Shown piece by piece: positions 1 through 9,510 of a DNA stretch of 64,000 nt. The translations under genes and the position numbers were made by a program. The notes beneath the pieces are model-generated. The model was not told the origin of the DNA and did no database searches. It saw nothing but the letters and a program-made list of their open reading frames with translations. The stretch is from Ornithodoros turicata. Its lineage: Eukaryota > Arthropoda > Arachnida > Ixodida > Argasidae. The number at the start of each line of letters is the position of its first letter. Position 1 is the stretch's first letter. The stretch spans positions 28,274,790 to 28,338,789 of the forward strand of contig NC_088206.1 in the NCBI RefSeq assembly GCF_037126465.1. Reading direction: 5' to 3'.

Positions 1-462
1 TGTCTTCGTCATCATCTTCGCTCGCGGTATCACTTGCGCTGTCGTCGTTCGCGTCAGCCCAGAGGTGGTCGTCTTCGGTGCCGTCCATGTTGTTGGAGAT
101 TCCAGTCACCTTGAAGCTCTTTATGATGGTGTCGAATGACACGGAACGCGGAATGTCCATGTGACGGGCGATGGCGAGTGCTTTTACGCGTATCATTTCG
201 GTTGATACCGCATGACCATTGTTCCTCGTCCTTTTCACGTAGTCCACAAGTTGTGCTTCGAGTCTTGGGATCTTGCACTGTTTTCCACGTAACGCTTTTC
301 GGTTGCGGCTGGTCCCGGCGAGCTGTTCTGATGTATCCAGGAACGCACACACTTCTCGTCGACGCCAAATCCCCGACCAGCTGCACGCTTGCCGTGCTCT
401 TCAGCGTACTGGACGACTCGTAGCTTGAATGCTGCAGTATACGCACTTAGACGATTCTCCAT
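1..462 (-). pseudogene. Tigger/pogo-family transposase, core-deleted and frameshifted
   Basis: From ATG 462 the minus strand encodes a CENP-B/psq-type helix-turn-helix: FKLRVVQYAEEHGKRAAGR, then a GVDEKCVRSW block. This matches the DNA-binding N-terminus of pogo/Tigger transposases. The frame shifts once at about 270-310. The second frame continues through VSTEMIRVKALAIARHMDIP and then goes almost directly into SFKVTGISNNMDGTEDD and an acidic tail, which is the usual C-terminus of the family. The region of roughly 300 residues that should lie between, with the second DNA-binding helix and the whole DDE catalytic domain, is absent. The product could bind DNA but not transpose. It runs off the window start still open. 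A domesticated short protein cannot be excluded, but the frameshift argues for a fossil. Confidence 0.72.
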
Positions 463-681
463 GACGCAAACTGACGATCCGAAACTTGCGGGAAATGCGC
501 GACAGAGCTCACGTGGGAAAGGCGTGGTCTAGCGTCTGCAAATGGATGGTGCGATGGAGAGTGGCGGGTGGGTGGGTGGCGCCCCCTTTTTGCTTCGTTT
601 TTTTTTCTTCAAAAAGTTCAGCTCAAAAGTGGGGGGTGCGGGCATTACACGAGGGCGGGCCTTACACGAGTGAATACGGTA
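1..681 (-). mobile_element. Tigger/pogo-like DNA transposon, partial, cut by the window start
   Basis: The transposase remnant reads on the minus strand, so the element's 5' end lies at high coordinates. Near 630-681 are two GCGGGC-type subterminal repeats, each followed by TTACACGAG, and then GAATACGGTA, the kind of terminus known for Tigger-type elements, ending at a TA dinucleotide (680-681) that fits a TA target duplication. About 170 bp between this end and the transposase start are non-coding and include a run of T. The other terminus lies before position 1, so length and the second inverted repeat cannot be checked. The assignment rests on the protein plus the terminus style. Confidence 0.6.
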
Positions 682-797
682 GTTTTCTTCCGCAGGACGA
701 AGGGAACGTCTGAGGTAGATAACTGGCTGAAAATTCCCAGTGTCGTCTTCTTGCAGAAGAATCGCGCCAAGGGATTTCTGGGGCTGACTTCAGCGTC

Positions 798-2062
798 ATG
801 GACAGCGAGGCAAAATTCAAGGCATACCAGTCCTCCCTCGAGGAAATTTCTCGGTTGAATAAAAAAGTCGAAGCATTGGAACAGCGAGTCGCTGAGAAAC
901 CTGAAGATCCTTCTTCTGAGCTGCTGTCCGTGCCGTCGGACCAAGAGAGTTCCGCTGTACAGAGCACGCAGCAGGCTATGCACGATCTCATTTGTGGACT
1001 CTTGGCTCCCATCGTACAGCGCATTGAGCAGCTTGAGCTTACTGTCTGCGGTCGCAAAAGCCCAGCTCCTGACGCTCCGCTGGTGAACCCTGGGCCTCGG
1101 TGAACCCTACTCGGCCACCGTCTTCCGCGCATTCAGCTTCGGCCAAGGGGCAAGTAACAGACGCCACCGAGGCGGTATCATCGCCTACACAGCTTTCCAC
1201 AGCTGTGGTGAACGCTCTCCCAGTATTTTCAAAAGACGTTCTGGCTAGGATTCATCAGACGGAATACTGGATGAAAATATATCGCGTTCCCAACAACGTA
1301 GCTGTGCCGCTCATCGTTCCGAAAATGCCGTCCAAAGATTTTGCATGGATGAGGTACCAGATGGGAGTGAAGAAGCTGTTCACCTGGAACGATGTCAGCT
1401 CGGCCCTTCGATGTCACTATCACCCCAATAAGCCAGCAGAAGTGGCACAGAGGATGTTTTTCAGAGGCCAGTGTCCAGGAGAATCTTGTGTGGACTACGC
1501 CATACAGAAGCTTGAACTTATGGATGAATGTGGCTACTCAGGAAGTGAACAGGAAAAATGTGACATCATCCTGGGTTCACTCTCCAGTCAGACAAAACGT
1601 CGATATTTTGATCGCACATTCGCTTCACTGGATGAGTTGCTGAATTCATTCCTGCTGTGCGATAGGGTTGGCACTTCTCAAGAAACGTCGAAAGATAAGA
1701 CGCAAGCTTCGTTCACGGCTCCTTTGCATCGACTTGTAGACACTACAAAGTCGAGCTCTCCACAGCGACAGGAAGGGCCTCAGCTGTCTAAAGTCGACAA
1801 CGCCCATTCGAAGAAGAGCCCCCGCCAGAATCGTCGCTCGTCGGCAGCGAGTTCAAAAGCAGGCACCACGAGGGGTCATACCGATGTTCAAAGGATCTGC
1901 CTCAACTGTAAGAGAAAGGGACACTTTGTCACTAGATGCCCCGAGCCTCTGTCACAGCAATTCCTTGACTGGCAAGCGAGCTTTCTTACAATGCCTTCTC
2001 TGCCATCGTGTCAGGGAAACGGCAGACTGGTGTCTTCTACGCCTGCGAGGAGTCATCAGTAA
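798..2062 (+). pseudogene. gag: Gypsy-1 Gag, frameshifted
   Basis: Gag packages retrotransposon RNA. The first frame (798-1103) begins with a glutamate/lysine-rich segment likely to form a coiled coil around residues 8-35. It ends at a TGA at 1101-1103, and the protein resumes in another frame from about 1100 to 2062. The second part contains a typical Gypsy capsid-like region, with MFFRGQCPGESCVDYAIQ and LGSLSSQTKRR around 1460-1600. Near the end is one CCHC zinc knuckle, CLNCKRKGHFVTRC (about 1900-1940), preceded by a basic serine-rich linker. The gag end overlaps the protease frame by about 55 nt, which could be a natural frameshift site. The switch at 1100 looks like damage. Confidence 0.75.
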
Positions 2063-2646
2063 CACAGCGTGTTTCTTGTGCTGAAGCGGCAGGCACTAAA
2101 AAAGTACTCGTCCAGATCATGCGACGTTCAGTCCCAGCTGTTCTTGATTCAGGATCCACAAAGAGTTTAATGAACTCTCAGTTTGCATCGGACCTTGGAC
2201 TGGAACCACAGCCTTCTAGGATTGGTCTTGTCGGAGCCAATGGCATTGACCTTGTCAATCTGGGTGAAGTCCTGGCAGAGATTGAAGTCGATGGTGCTCA
2301 GTTTCACCAGCGCTTCGTAGTTGTTCCTCATCTCGAAGAAGACAGGGTGCTACTTGGTGACGATTTTCCTAAGTCCTCCAAGGCCATCATTGACTGGGCT
2401 ACAAATTCATTCGCCGTCCAGCGTACCATGGAAGAAAGGGTCCGCGCAGTACGTTCGGAAGTTGTGCCTTCCTTGAGCCGGAAGTTCGTTGAAGTGCGAA
2501 TTGCTCGTCCTCAGGGATCGTCTGAGCACAATCTCTACGAAGTGACCGCTTCCTCAACACTACATGAACGGTACCTTTTTGATATAGCGCCCACCTCGAC
2601 GATGCTGCTGAAGACATTGTCAAAGTCCTCTTCAGACGCAGTTTAA
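2008..2646 (+). pseudogene. pro: Gypsy-1 aspartic protease region
   Basis: The reading frame contains the retropepsin active-site motif AVLDSGSTKSLMN at about 2128-2172 (D-S-G in place of the more common D-T-G). A flap-like and C-terminal region follows, including ERVLLGDDF-like residues (EEDRVLLGDDF) near 2335-2365. This enzyme cleaves Gag-Pol in the virus-like particle. It overlaps the end of gag in a different frame. The frame ends at TAA 2644-2646; similarity to the protease-RT linker continues immediately afterwards in the same frame, so this stop is probably a nonsense mutation within a longer Pol. Confidence 0.72.
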
Positions 2647-3090
2647 GAAGTGGAAGCGATTGAGCTGAGTGAGGAGGATAGACAAACGATTGACAGAGCT
2701 TGCAGTTTGGATTCTCCTGACGAACAATGTGATCGTCAGACTGTCATTGGTTCATCCTACCAGGAAGTCAAGATCGATGACATTGGATTCAATGAGGGAA
2801 GCTCTCTCTCTCTCTCTGTCAGAACTGGAGGCTGTAAGGACCCTGCTGGACGATAACTCGCATGCATTTGCAACCGACTCCATGGACCTGGGTCACTGCA
2901 AAATAGGCTATCACTATATACCTACACCTACTGGTGAAGCCGTCCTGTTTCCCAACGTCCAAGAAGGTTGTCTCCTGCACAATGAGATCTTGTTAACGCC
3001 ATGATAAAGGATTTGATGGACGCTAACATCATCAAAGCTTCTCGAAGTCCATGGGAATCGCCTCTTGTTCTGGTGAAAAAGAAAGATGGT
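2647..3090 (+). pseudogene. pol: Gypsy-1 reverse transcriptase, N-terminal part
   Basis: Pol-like sequence continues from the protease as a linker (SEEDRQTIDRA) and then an ELEAVRTLLDDNSHAFA block that precedes Gypsy RTs. The frame changes exactly at a CT-dinucleotide run (about 2800-2818), which looks like replication slippage. Another frame change lies in 2940-3000. The final segment, about 3003-3090, encodes MIKDLMDANIIKASRS and then SPLVLVKKKDG, the first conserved RT block. It breaks off at 3090, where the BEL LTR begins. The missing continuation (SIRMCVDYRKLN) is found at 8816, proving the split. Confidence 0.8.
3086..3090 (+). repeat. BEL target site duplication, left copy (ATGGT)
   Basis: ATGGT directly precedes the first base of the 5' LTR and is repeated at 8811-8815 directly after the 3' LTR. 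Removing one copy with the element restores the Gypsy-1 reading frame across the junction. Five-bp duplications are usual for BEL/Pao. Confidence 0.95.
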
Positions 3091-3275
3091 TGTTGTGAAA
3101 TATGCGGTACTGTTGGTTGGGTTTTTGGTTTCGGTTTGGTTTTGGCTACAAGGACGATGTAGCGCGCTATAGTAGCGCGTGTCACTTGCAGTCTCGAGGG
3201 TTTTTTGGAATAAACCGTCTGGACAAGTACGTCTGCCTCCCGCTCCGAATTCCTGGGCCTACGAGTTCCTCAACA
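3091..3275 (+). repeat. BEL 5' LTR
   Basis: The 185-bp direct repeat has TG...CA termini. It carries a T/G-rich U3 stretch at the start and an AATAAA-like signal (GGAATAAACCG) about 50 bp before its end. It is almost identical to 8629-8810. Confidence 0.95.
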
Positions 3276-3282
3276 CAAATCT

Positions 3283-3300
3283 TGGTGCCGAAACCCGGGA
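3283..3300 (+). other. BEL primer binding site (tRNA-Phe type)
   Basis: TGGTGCCGAAACCCGGGA begins 8 bp after the 5' LTR. Its complement ends in the 3' acceptor and CCA of tRNA-Phe (acceptor strand TTTCGGC plus A and CCA, with GCCGAAA as the known 5' end of animal tRNA-Phe). The tRNA identity comes from knowledge of the tRNA sequence, not from this window. Confidence 0.8.
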
Positions 3301-3337
3301 ACTTACAACGACGGAGGTGGAATAGACAGCAGCTGGG

Positions 3338-6300
3338 ATGGACCGTGTGAAGCAGAAACGCGGTGTTCTACGCGCGGCGATCACGAAGCTCATCAACGAA
3401 ATTGACCTACTGCTGCAGACAACGGCCCCAGCCGCCGACGTGCTGTCCACAAAGCTGGACATCTTGAAGTCCAAGGAAGAAATGTTGCAGACTCTAGACC
3501 AGAACATAGAGGAGTCCGTGCCGGAGGAGGCCTTCGAACAGGAAGTCCAAGGCGTTCTCTCTTATGAGGAGAAGATATGCACTGCGAAGTCCCAGATCAC
3601 TCAGAAACTGAGAACGTACAACAGACAGCTACCGCGGACAGACTCGTCTCCCTCCAGAGTTCCACATGTACAGCCGACGCAGAACGCTGCCGCCTGTAGG
3701 GTGAGACTGCCGAAGATCGAAATTTCGAAGTTCAGCGGAGACTTAGCCGAGTGGACGACGTTCTGGGACCAGTTTCAGTCCAGCATCCACACAAACGAAT
3801 CTCTGCACAAAGTCGACAAATTCAGGTACCTGCAGAGCTATCTTACGGGCAAGGCTGCAGCAGCTATCAGTGGACTCTCACTTACGAATGAAAACTACGA
3901 CACTGCAATAGATCTCTTGAGGCAACGCTTCAATCAACGACACCTGATCGTAGAGGAGCATCTAAACCGCTTACTGCATCTTCCACCTGTGGTTGACGCA
4001 GGGAAGTTCGTACGGCTACGTGAGCTATACGACGAGGTCCAAGTGAGGGTACGAAGTCTACAAGCTCTGGATGTCGGCACAAAAGAGTATGGGATCATGC
4101 TGATGAGCGTCTTACGCAAGGCTGTGCCAAGAGAGGTCACCCTGGAGTACAATCGCAAGCACAAAGGAGCTCCTAGCGAAGGTAGGACCGAAGTAGAGGA
4201 CTTTATGGACTTCCTGAAAGTCGAAGTGGAAAGCAGAGAGAAGGACACGTTGCTCCCAGACATGCAGAGGAATCGCGCTATGAATCTTGACGAACCGCAC
4301 TCCAGAACTGCACCAAGAGATGGTAGGCGGCTGTTCGAACGACAAACGACAGGTGCACTCACCACAGGAGTGACGCCACAGCAGCTAGAATGTCTGCTGT
4401 GCAAGGCAGCAGACCACGGCATAGAAAACTGCCGCAGCAATCTTTCGGTGGGTGACAAGAAAGCCCTACTTAGTCGGGAGGGCCGTTGCTTCAAATGCGG
4501 CAAAAAATATCACAGGTCACGTGATTGTCGAACTGCTCCACGCTTAAGATGCGCAACCTGTGGCGGACATCATTTCACGATACTGTGTGATCGTCCAGGA
4601 AATTATAGAGCAGCGGAAGACCCCAACCCTGCACGCCTCGGGGTCATGGCTTCGTCTGCGCTGTCGACATCCGACGCAGCTGCGGCCACTGGACCTGTTC
4701 TTCTCCAAACTGCTCGCATTTGGGCGGAAACAGATAGGAAGAGACAATTTGTACGAGCCATGCTGGATGGAGGCAGTCAACGGACGTTCATAAAGGAATC
4801 ACTGTCTCACGAACTTCAATGCGAACCCGTCGGGGAAGAAGCTCTGTCCATATTCTCTTTCGGTTGTACTCCGCTCAAAAAGACGTGTCGTCGTGTGAAG
4901 GTCTGGCTTCGCAGCCAGTACAGGCGCCAGGACACATGCGTCGAAGCGTTGGAAACGCCCGAGATCTCCGCGAACCTTATGCCTTCTCCTGACGCCAACG
5001 TCACGAGGGTACTGAACGAGAAAGGTATGGAAGTAGCCGACGCCGCGGTATTTGGCACAACCTGTAAACCCGAAGTCCAGATACTGATTGGTTCGGACTA
5101 TTACTGGGCGGTCGTGACGGGCGAATCCCAACGTATTTCGGAGAAGCTCTTTGCCGTCAACACTATATTCGGTTGGACAGTTCAAGGGCCTAATACGTCA
5201 TCGTCTTCCTGCTTCAACACCGGTGTAGGGGTGTTACGGGTTACGGTGGAAAGCACCGAAAACGAAGCATCTGTAGAACTTCAGCGATTTTGGGATCTTG
5301 AACACATTGGAATCAAGCCAAACGAGGTCGAACACGATAGCCTTTGGAAGAACGAAGTACTGGCCCAGTTTCGTAGCAGTATTGAGAAGAAAGACAGGAG
5401 GTACGAAGTGTCACTGCCGTGGACGGACAAAAAAGAGGAACTTCTTCCAAATCTTCAAGCAGCACGAACAAGGCTGCAATCATTAACGAGACGTCTCATG
5501 AAGGATCGTGTACTCATGGAAGAGTACGATGCAGCCATTCGTCTCTATGAACAAAACGGTCATGCCGAAAAGGTGCCGACTGGGGAGTCGGATAACGTAG
5601 TCTACTATATGCCACATAGAGCGATCATCAAAAGAGAAAGAGAAACCACCAAAATAAGAATTGTCTTCGACGCCTCGTCCAGCTCTTCAAACGACCCATC
5701 ACTGAACGACGTCCTTCACGCTGGTCCGAACCTCAACCCTGACATGCTTCACGTGATGATTAAGTTCCGCGCCAACACAATTGCTTTAACTGCCGACGTT
5801 GAGAAGGCGTTTTTGCAGATTGCACTAGCCGAGAGCGACCGAGATGCGCTAAGGTATCTCTGGTATGCTACAACACCAAGGATGGGCCAACCATTGCCAG
5901 AAATTGAGGCCCTAAGGATGACACGGGTACCGTTCGGAGCTACTTCTAGCCCGTTCCTTCTAGCAGCGACTTTGCGACACCACTTTCGTGAGATGTCCGA
6001 CATCTTCCCATCCACGTGCAAAATTCTTGGTGAAAGTTTCTACGTCGATGACTTGGTGACCAGCGTAAACACACTTCAAGAGGCGAGACAGCTTTGCGAG
6101 GAATCCGTGGCGATCGTTGAACACTGTGGCATGAAACTTCGAAAGTGGGCAACCAATGACCATCAATTGAGGGAGGCACTTCGACAACAGGGCGACGACT
6201 GTCTATCACAGCAGCTCGAGAGCAAAGTTTTAGGCGTCATCTGGGACACCAGGACAGACCACCTACGTGTCGCGTTACGTTCCGTCATGGACTTCTTAAT

Positions 6301-8590
6301 CACGGCTGATGACACAAAGCGCAGCTTACTCCAAGCGACTGCAAGGGTGTTCGATCCTCTCGGATTTCTTGCGCCCTTCGTTATCCGAGCAAAGATAATG
6401 TTCCAACGTGTTTGGCAGAGAGAACTGAACTGGGACGATGACCTCCCGACTGACGTACTTGAGGACTGGCAGAGGTGGCGAAAAGAACTCCACCAGGCCA
6501 AAGAAATTGCCATTCCGAGAGCCTTGAAAGGAACAGAAGAAATTCACCACCAAACACTCCACGTGTTCTGCGACGCTAGCTTGCTAGCATACGGTGCCGT
6601 CGTATACCTCAGGACAGAATACAAAAACGGCGCATGTACGGTTTACCACATCCTAGCTAAGGCTCGGGTAGCTCCTTTGAAGCGCATCTCGCTTCCCCGC
6701 CTAGAGCTACTTGGAACCTTACTAGGAGCTCGACTCTGCGACTACGTAGCGGCGTGTTTTCCCGACAGACATGGAGCCATACTATGGTCGGATTCGATGA
6801 TCGCCCTCAGCTGGATACGTGGTGACGCTCAGCGTTACAAACCCTTTGTGGCTAATAGGATATCCGAGATACAGAGTTCAAGAAGCATATCTGGCTGGCG
6901 ACACTGTCCAGGGGAACAGAACCCAGCAGACCTCCTGACCCGCGGCAGTTCGATTCACTCGTTACACTCGCGCACTCACTGGTGGGAAGGACCACAATGG
7001 TTAAAGGAATCACAGGAACAGTGGCCAAGTGCAACCACAGGCGTGGGGAAGGATATTAGTGAAGAAGTAAGAGCGACGCACGTTTTGCTTCTACCATCGC
7101 CGCCAACGGAGCCGATCCTCCAACTTACCAACTGCTCTTCTTTAGACAACGTCGTCAGAACAACGGCGTGGATATACCGATTCCTGCACAACTCAAGACG
7201 AGATGAACCCGCAACAGGTCCACTTTCTACATGTGAGATCCGACGCGCAGAAAACTACTGGATAAGACAAGTACAAGCGGAATCGTTTTCGGAGGAACTT
7301 GAAGCTGTCAAATCATCATGGCATCTAAAGGTCACATCGAAACTAAGAGATTTGCATCCTTACTTGGACAAAGATGGAATTCTACGCATAACGGGACGTC
7401 TACAACGGGGAGAAGAAAGCGAAGAAGTAAAGCACCCGATTGTCTTACCCAAAGATCATCGTTTCACTCAACTTCTTATCGTAAGAGCGCATCGACGTTT
7501 GCTCCATTCGGGTGTCCGCGACACGTTGGTCGAGCTAAGGGAGCTCTACTGGATTATCCAAGCACGTCAAGCAGTTAAGAAGGAGCTGTACAAATGCCAC
7601 CGCTGTAGACGTCAAAGAGCGCGGCCTGCTTTTCTAGAGACAGCACCACTTCCACCGGATCGTATAACAAGAGCCGAACCCTTTGAGGTGACTGGAGTAG
7701 ATTTTGCGGGGCCGCTCTTTTACAAAGCTCCAGACGTCAACTCAAAGAAATGCTACATAGCTTTGTTCACGTGTGCGGTGACGCGAGCCGTGCACCTGGA
7801 AATTGTAGACGACTTGACAACCCAAAGGTTCCTAATGGCATTTCGTCGTTTTGTGTCCAGAAGAGGACTGTGTAAAGTCATTTATTCCGACAATGCGCTA
7901 ACCTTCAAGCGAGCATCCAAGGATCTGAACAGCCTCTGGAAGAGCGTACGCCACCCCGACGTACTCGACTACCTCTCTCAAAGCCGCATCCAGTGGAAAT
8001 TTATCGTCGAGAGAGCAGCATGGTGGGGCGGCTTTTGGGAGAGGTTGGTGCGGACGGTAAAAGATGTTCTGCGTAGATCGTTAGCGAAGGCTCTACTACG
8101 ACACGATGAACTCGTCACAGTTCTCACAGAGGTCGAAGCCATTATCAATTCACGCCCTCTCAACAGTGTCTGCGACTCAGCTGAGGATCTGTCTGTTCTT
8201 ACCCCCTCTCACTTCCTCATTGGACGGAGACTGACGGCGCTGCCAGCAGGCACAGCCACCCCCACAACGTCGGACAGCAACACCCTCATCAAGAGTTACC
8301 GATATCGTGAGCAGCTGCTGAATTCCTTCTGGAACAGATGGCGAAAAGACTACCTGTTGCAACTTCGGTCCAATCACGTTGTTAAAAGCGGAGTCGGAGC
8401 GACATTGAAGCCTGGGGACCTTGTCCTCCTTGTGCAGGAGCGCTTGCCGCGACACTTGTGGCAGGTATGCCGCGTGAACTCTGTTATACCCGGAGCGGAT
8501 CGGAGAGTGCGGGTGTGCATCGTTCGGCTGCCTAGCGGCGCACTGTTACGTCGACCAGTGCAACTCCTTTGCCCACTAGAGATTGTATAA
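3338..8590 (+). CDS. gag-pol: BEL/Pao Gag-Pol polyprotein (1750 aa)
   Basis: A single intact frame carries the full BEL domain order. Residues about 120-320 form the DUF1759-type Gag core. Zinc-knuckle cysteines lie at about 350-415, including CFKCGKKYHRSRDC from residue 384. The aspartic protease (DUF1758/Peptidase A17 type) has MLDGGSQRTF with its aspartate at about 477. RT has LTADVEKAFLQ at about 817 and FYVDDLV at 901. RNase H begins at VFCDAS (about 1076), with WSDS further on. Integrase has an H2C2 zinc domain (about 1365-1425) and then GVDFAG (D1455), YSDN (D1518) and a GGFWERL glutamate near 1568. A DUF5641-like tail closes the protein. ATG 3338 lies 37 nt after the primer site and fits as the start. 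There are no stops or frameshifts, so the product may be functional. Confidence 0.96.
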   Translation: MDRVKQKRGVLRAAITKLINEIDLLLQTTAPAADVLSTKLDILKSKEEMLQTLDQNIEESVPEEAFEQEVQGVLSYEEKICTAKSQITQKLRTYNRQLPRTDSSPSRVPHVQPTQNAAACRVRLPKIEISKFSGDLAEWTTFWDQFQSSIHTNESLHKVDKFRYLQSYLTGKAAAAISGLSLTNENYDTAIDLLRQRFNQRHLIVEEHLNRLLHLPPVVDAGKFVRLRELYDEVQVRVRSLQALDVGTKEYGIMLMSVLRKAVPREVTLEYNRKHKGAPSEGRTEVEDFMDFLKVEVESREKDTLLPDMQRNRAMNLDEPHSRTAPRDGRRLFERQTTGALTTGVTPQQLECLLCKAADHGIENCRSNLSVGDKKALLSREGRCFKCGKKYHRSRDCRTAPRLRCATCGGHHFTILCDRPGNYRAAEDPNPARLGVMASSALSTSDAAAATGPVLLQTARIWAETDRKRQFVRAMLDGGSQRTFIKESLSHELQCEPVGEEALSIFSFGCTPLKKTCRRVKVWLRSQYRRQDTCVEALETPEISANLMPSPDANVTRVLNEKGMEVADAAVFGTTCKPEVQILIGSDYYWAVVTGESQRISEKLFAVNTIFGWTVQGPNTSSSSCFNTGVGVLRVTVESTENEASVELQRFWDLEHIGIKPNEVEHDSLWKNEVLAQFRSSIEKKDRRYEVSLPWTDKKEELLPNLQAARTRLQSLTRRLMKDRVLMEEYDAAIRLYEQNGHAEKVPTGESDNVVYYMPHRAIIKRERETTKIRIVFDASSSSSNDPSLNDVLHAGPNLNPDMLHVMIKFRANTIALTADVEKAFLQIALAESDRDALRYLWYATTPRMGQPLPEIEALRMTRVPFGATSSPFLLAATLRHHFREMSDIFPSTCKILGESFYVDDLVTSVNTLQEARQLCEESVAIVEHCGMKLRKWATNDHQLREALRQQGDDCLSQQLESKVLGVIWDTRTDHLRVALRSVMDFLITADDTKRSLLQATARVFDPLGFLAPFVIRAKIMFQRVWQRELNWDDDLPTDVLEDWQRWRKELHQAKEIAIPRALKGTEEIHHQTLHVFCDASLLAYGAVVYLRTEYKNGACTVYHILAKARVAPLKRISLPRLELLGTLLGARLCDYVAACFPDRHGAILWSDSMIALSWIRGDAQRYKPFVANRISEIQSSRSISGWRHCPGEQNPADLLTRGSSIHSLHSRTHWWEGPQWLKESQEQWPSATTGVGKDISEEVRATHVLLLPSPPTEPILQLTNCSSLDNVVRTTAWIYRFLHNSRRDEPATGPLSTCEIRRAENYWIRQVQAESFSEELEAVKSSWHLKVTSKLRDLHPYLDKDGILRITGRLQRGEESEEVKHPIVLPKDHRFTQLLIVRAHRRLLHSGVRDTLVELRELYWIIQARQAVKKELYKCHRCRRQRARPAFLETAPLPPDRITRAEPFEVTGVDFAGPLFYKAPDVNSKKCYIALFTCAVTRAVHLEIVDDLTTQRFLMAFRRFVSRRGLCKVIYSDNALTFKRASKDLNSLWKSVRHPDVLDYLSQSRIQWKFIVERAAWWGGFWERLVRTVKDVLRRSLAKALLRHDELVTVLTEVEAIINSRPLNSVCDSAEDLSVLTPSHFLIGRRLTALPAGTATPTTSDSNTLIKSYRYREQLLNSFWNRWRKDYLLQLRSNHVVKSGVGATLKPGDLVLLVQERLPRHLWQVCRVNSVIPGADRRVRVCIVRLPSGALLRRPVQLLCPLEIV

Positions 8591-8610
8591 ATGAGCTCCT
8601 GCTCACAAGC

Positions 8611-8628
8611 GGGGGGGGGGGGGGAGGA
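8611..8628 (+). other. BEL polypurine tract
   Basis: A run of 14 G followed by AGGA lies directly before the 3' LTR, the position where plus-strand DNA synthesis is primed. The length of the G run may be affected by sequencing. Confidence 0.8.
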
Positions 8629-8810
8629 TGTTGTGAAATATGCGGTACTGTTGGTTGGGTTTTTGGTTTCGGTTTGGTTTTGGCTACAAGGACGATGTAG
8701 CGCGCTATAGTAGCGCGTGTCACTTGCAGTCTCGAGGGTTTTTTGGAATAAACCGTCTGGAAAACGTCTGCCTCCCGCTCCGAATTCCTGGGCCTACGAG
8801 TTCCTCAACA
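8629..8810 (+). repeat. BEL 3' LTR
   Basis: This 182-bp repeat starts TGTTGTG and ends CTCAACA, followed by the ATGGT duplication (8811-8815). It is 3 bp shorter than the 5' LTR through a single local difference. Confidence 0.95.
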
Positions 8811-8815
8811 ATGGT

Positions 8816-9510
8816 AGCATCAGAATGTGCGTCGATTACAGGAAGCTCAACGCTGTAACTGAAAACGACGTGTATCCACTTCCCAGGATCGACGACGCAC
8901 TTGCGGACTTTACTTTACTTTACTTTACGCACATGGGGACTTTACGAGTACCTTCGTATGCCCTTCGGGCTGAGAGGTGCACCATCAGCTTGCCAACGAA
9001 CTCTGGACAATGTCATTGCTGGCATCAAATACCGCAGCGCCCTCGTGTATATGGATGACTGTATAGTGTACAGCGAGACATTTCCGCAGCATATGAAAGA
9101 CCTTCAAGAAGTCCTTGACCGGTTCGTTCAAACGGACCTCAAATTCAAGCCCAAGAATTAAGTGCTGCTTCTTTTGCTCGTCGGTTGCGTACCTAGGCCA
9201 CATCGTCGACGAAAACGGGATATATCCAGATCCCGTAAAACTTGAAGCGGTGGTCGCGTTTCCTCCGACACACAACGTCACTGAGATCCAGTCCTTCTTG
9301 ACTTACTTCCGGAAATTCATTCCCAACCATAGTGCAATCGCAGCGCTATTGCTTCAATAATTAAAAAAGAACGTAAAGTTTCAATGGGGTGTGGAGCAGG
9401 ATCGAGCGTTCGCAGCGCTCAAAGAAGCCTTATTTGACCTCCCGTCTTGAATCACTTCTCCGACGACCCTCGGTTTGGAATACAGGTCCACACTGATGCA
9501 TGACTTCTTG
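8816..9510 (+). pseudogene. pol: Gypsy-1 reverse transcriptase and start of RNase H, deleted and frameshifted
   Basis: The RT interrupted at 3090 resumes with SIRMCVDYRKLN and continues to PLPRIDDALADF near 8910. About 35 residues are then missing: the text jumps, at a short ACTTT repeat, to GLYEYLRMPFGLRGAP. The lost piece normally includes the first catalytic aspartate. The YMDD motif remains (about 9048-9060). A stop at about 9160 (TAA after KFKPKN) and a frame change are followed by YLGHIVDENGI and a thumb/connection segment to about 9357. After another stop come FQWGVEQDRAFAALKEAL and a truncated RNase H start. Nothing of integrase remains. Confidence 0.82.

Larger units (their letters stand above)
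3091..8810 (+). mobile_element. BEL/Pao LTR retrotransposon, apparently complete and young
   Basis: This is a 5720-bp element with 185-bp and 182-bp LTRs that start TGTTGTG and end CTCAACA. It has a primer binding site, one uninterrupted 1750-residue Gag-Pol frame, a polypurine tract and a perfect 5-bp target duplication. The two LTRs differ only at one small spot (GGACAAGTACG against GGAAAACG near 3220 and 8760). The element sits in the sense orientation inside Gypsy-1 RT. All parts needed for autonomous transposition appear present. It is the youngest large insertion in the window. Confidence 0.96.
682..9510 (+). mobile_element. Gypsy-1: decayed Ty3/Gypsy LTR retrotransposon split by a BEL element
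   Basis: Order on the plus strand is gag (798-2062), protease (2008-2646), RT start (2647-3090), BEL insertion (3091-8810), remainder of RT and start of RNase H (8816-9500). The coding homology stops abruptly just after an HTDA-type RNase H motif near 9500, so integrase and the 3' LTR are missing. No 5' LTR or primer site could be recognised; the Tigger end at 681 lies where the 5' leader would be. Several frameshifts and an internal RT deletion show that the element was dead before or after BEL arrival. The 5' boundary is a guess. Confidence 0.75.

Noticed and set aside
2928..3185. Minus-strand frames over the Gypsy-1/BEL junction
   Set aside because: Shadow frames of the LTR and RT on the sense strand.
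3102..3350. Small reading frame in the BEL LTR and leader, repeated at 8640
   Set aside because: It is the same LTR sequence twice; LTR-encoded frames here have no protein features.
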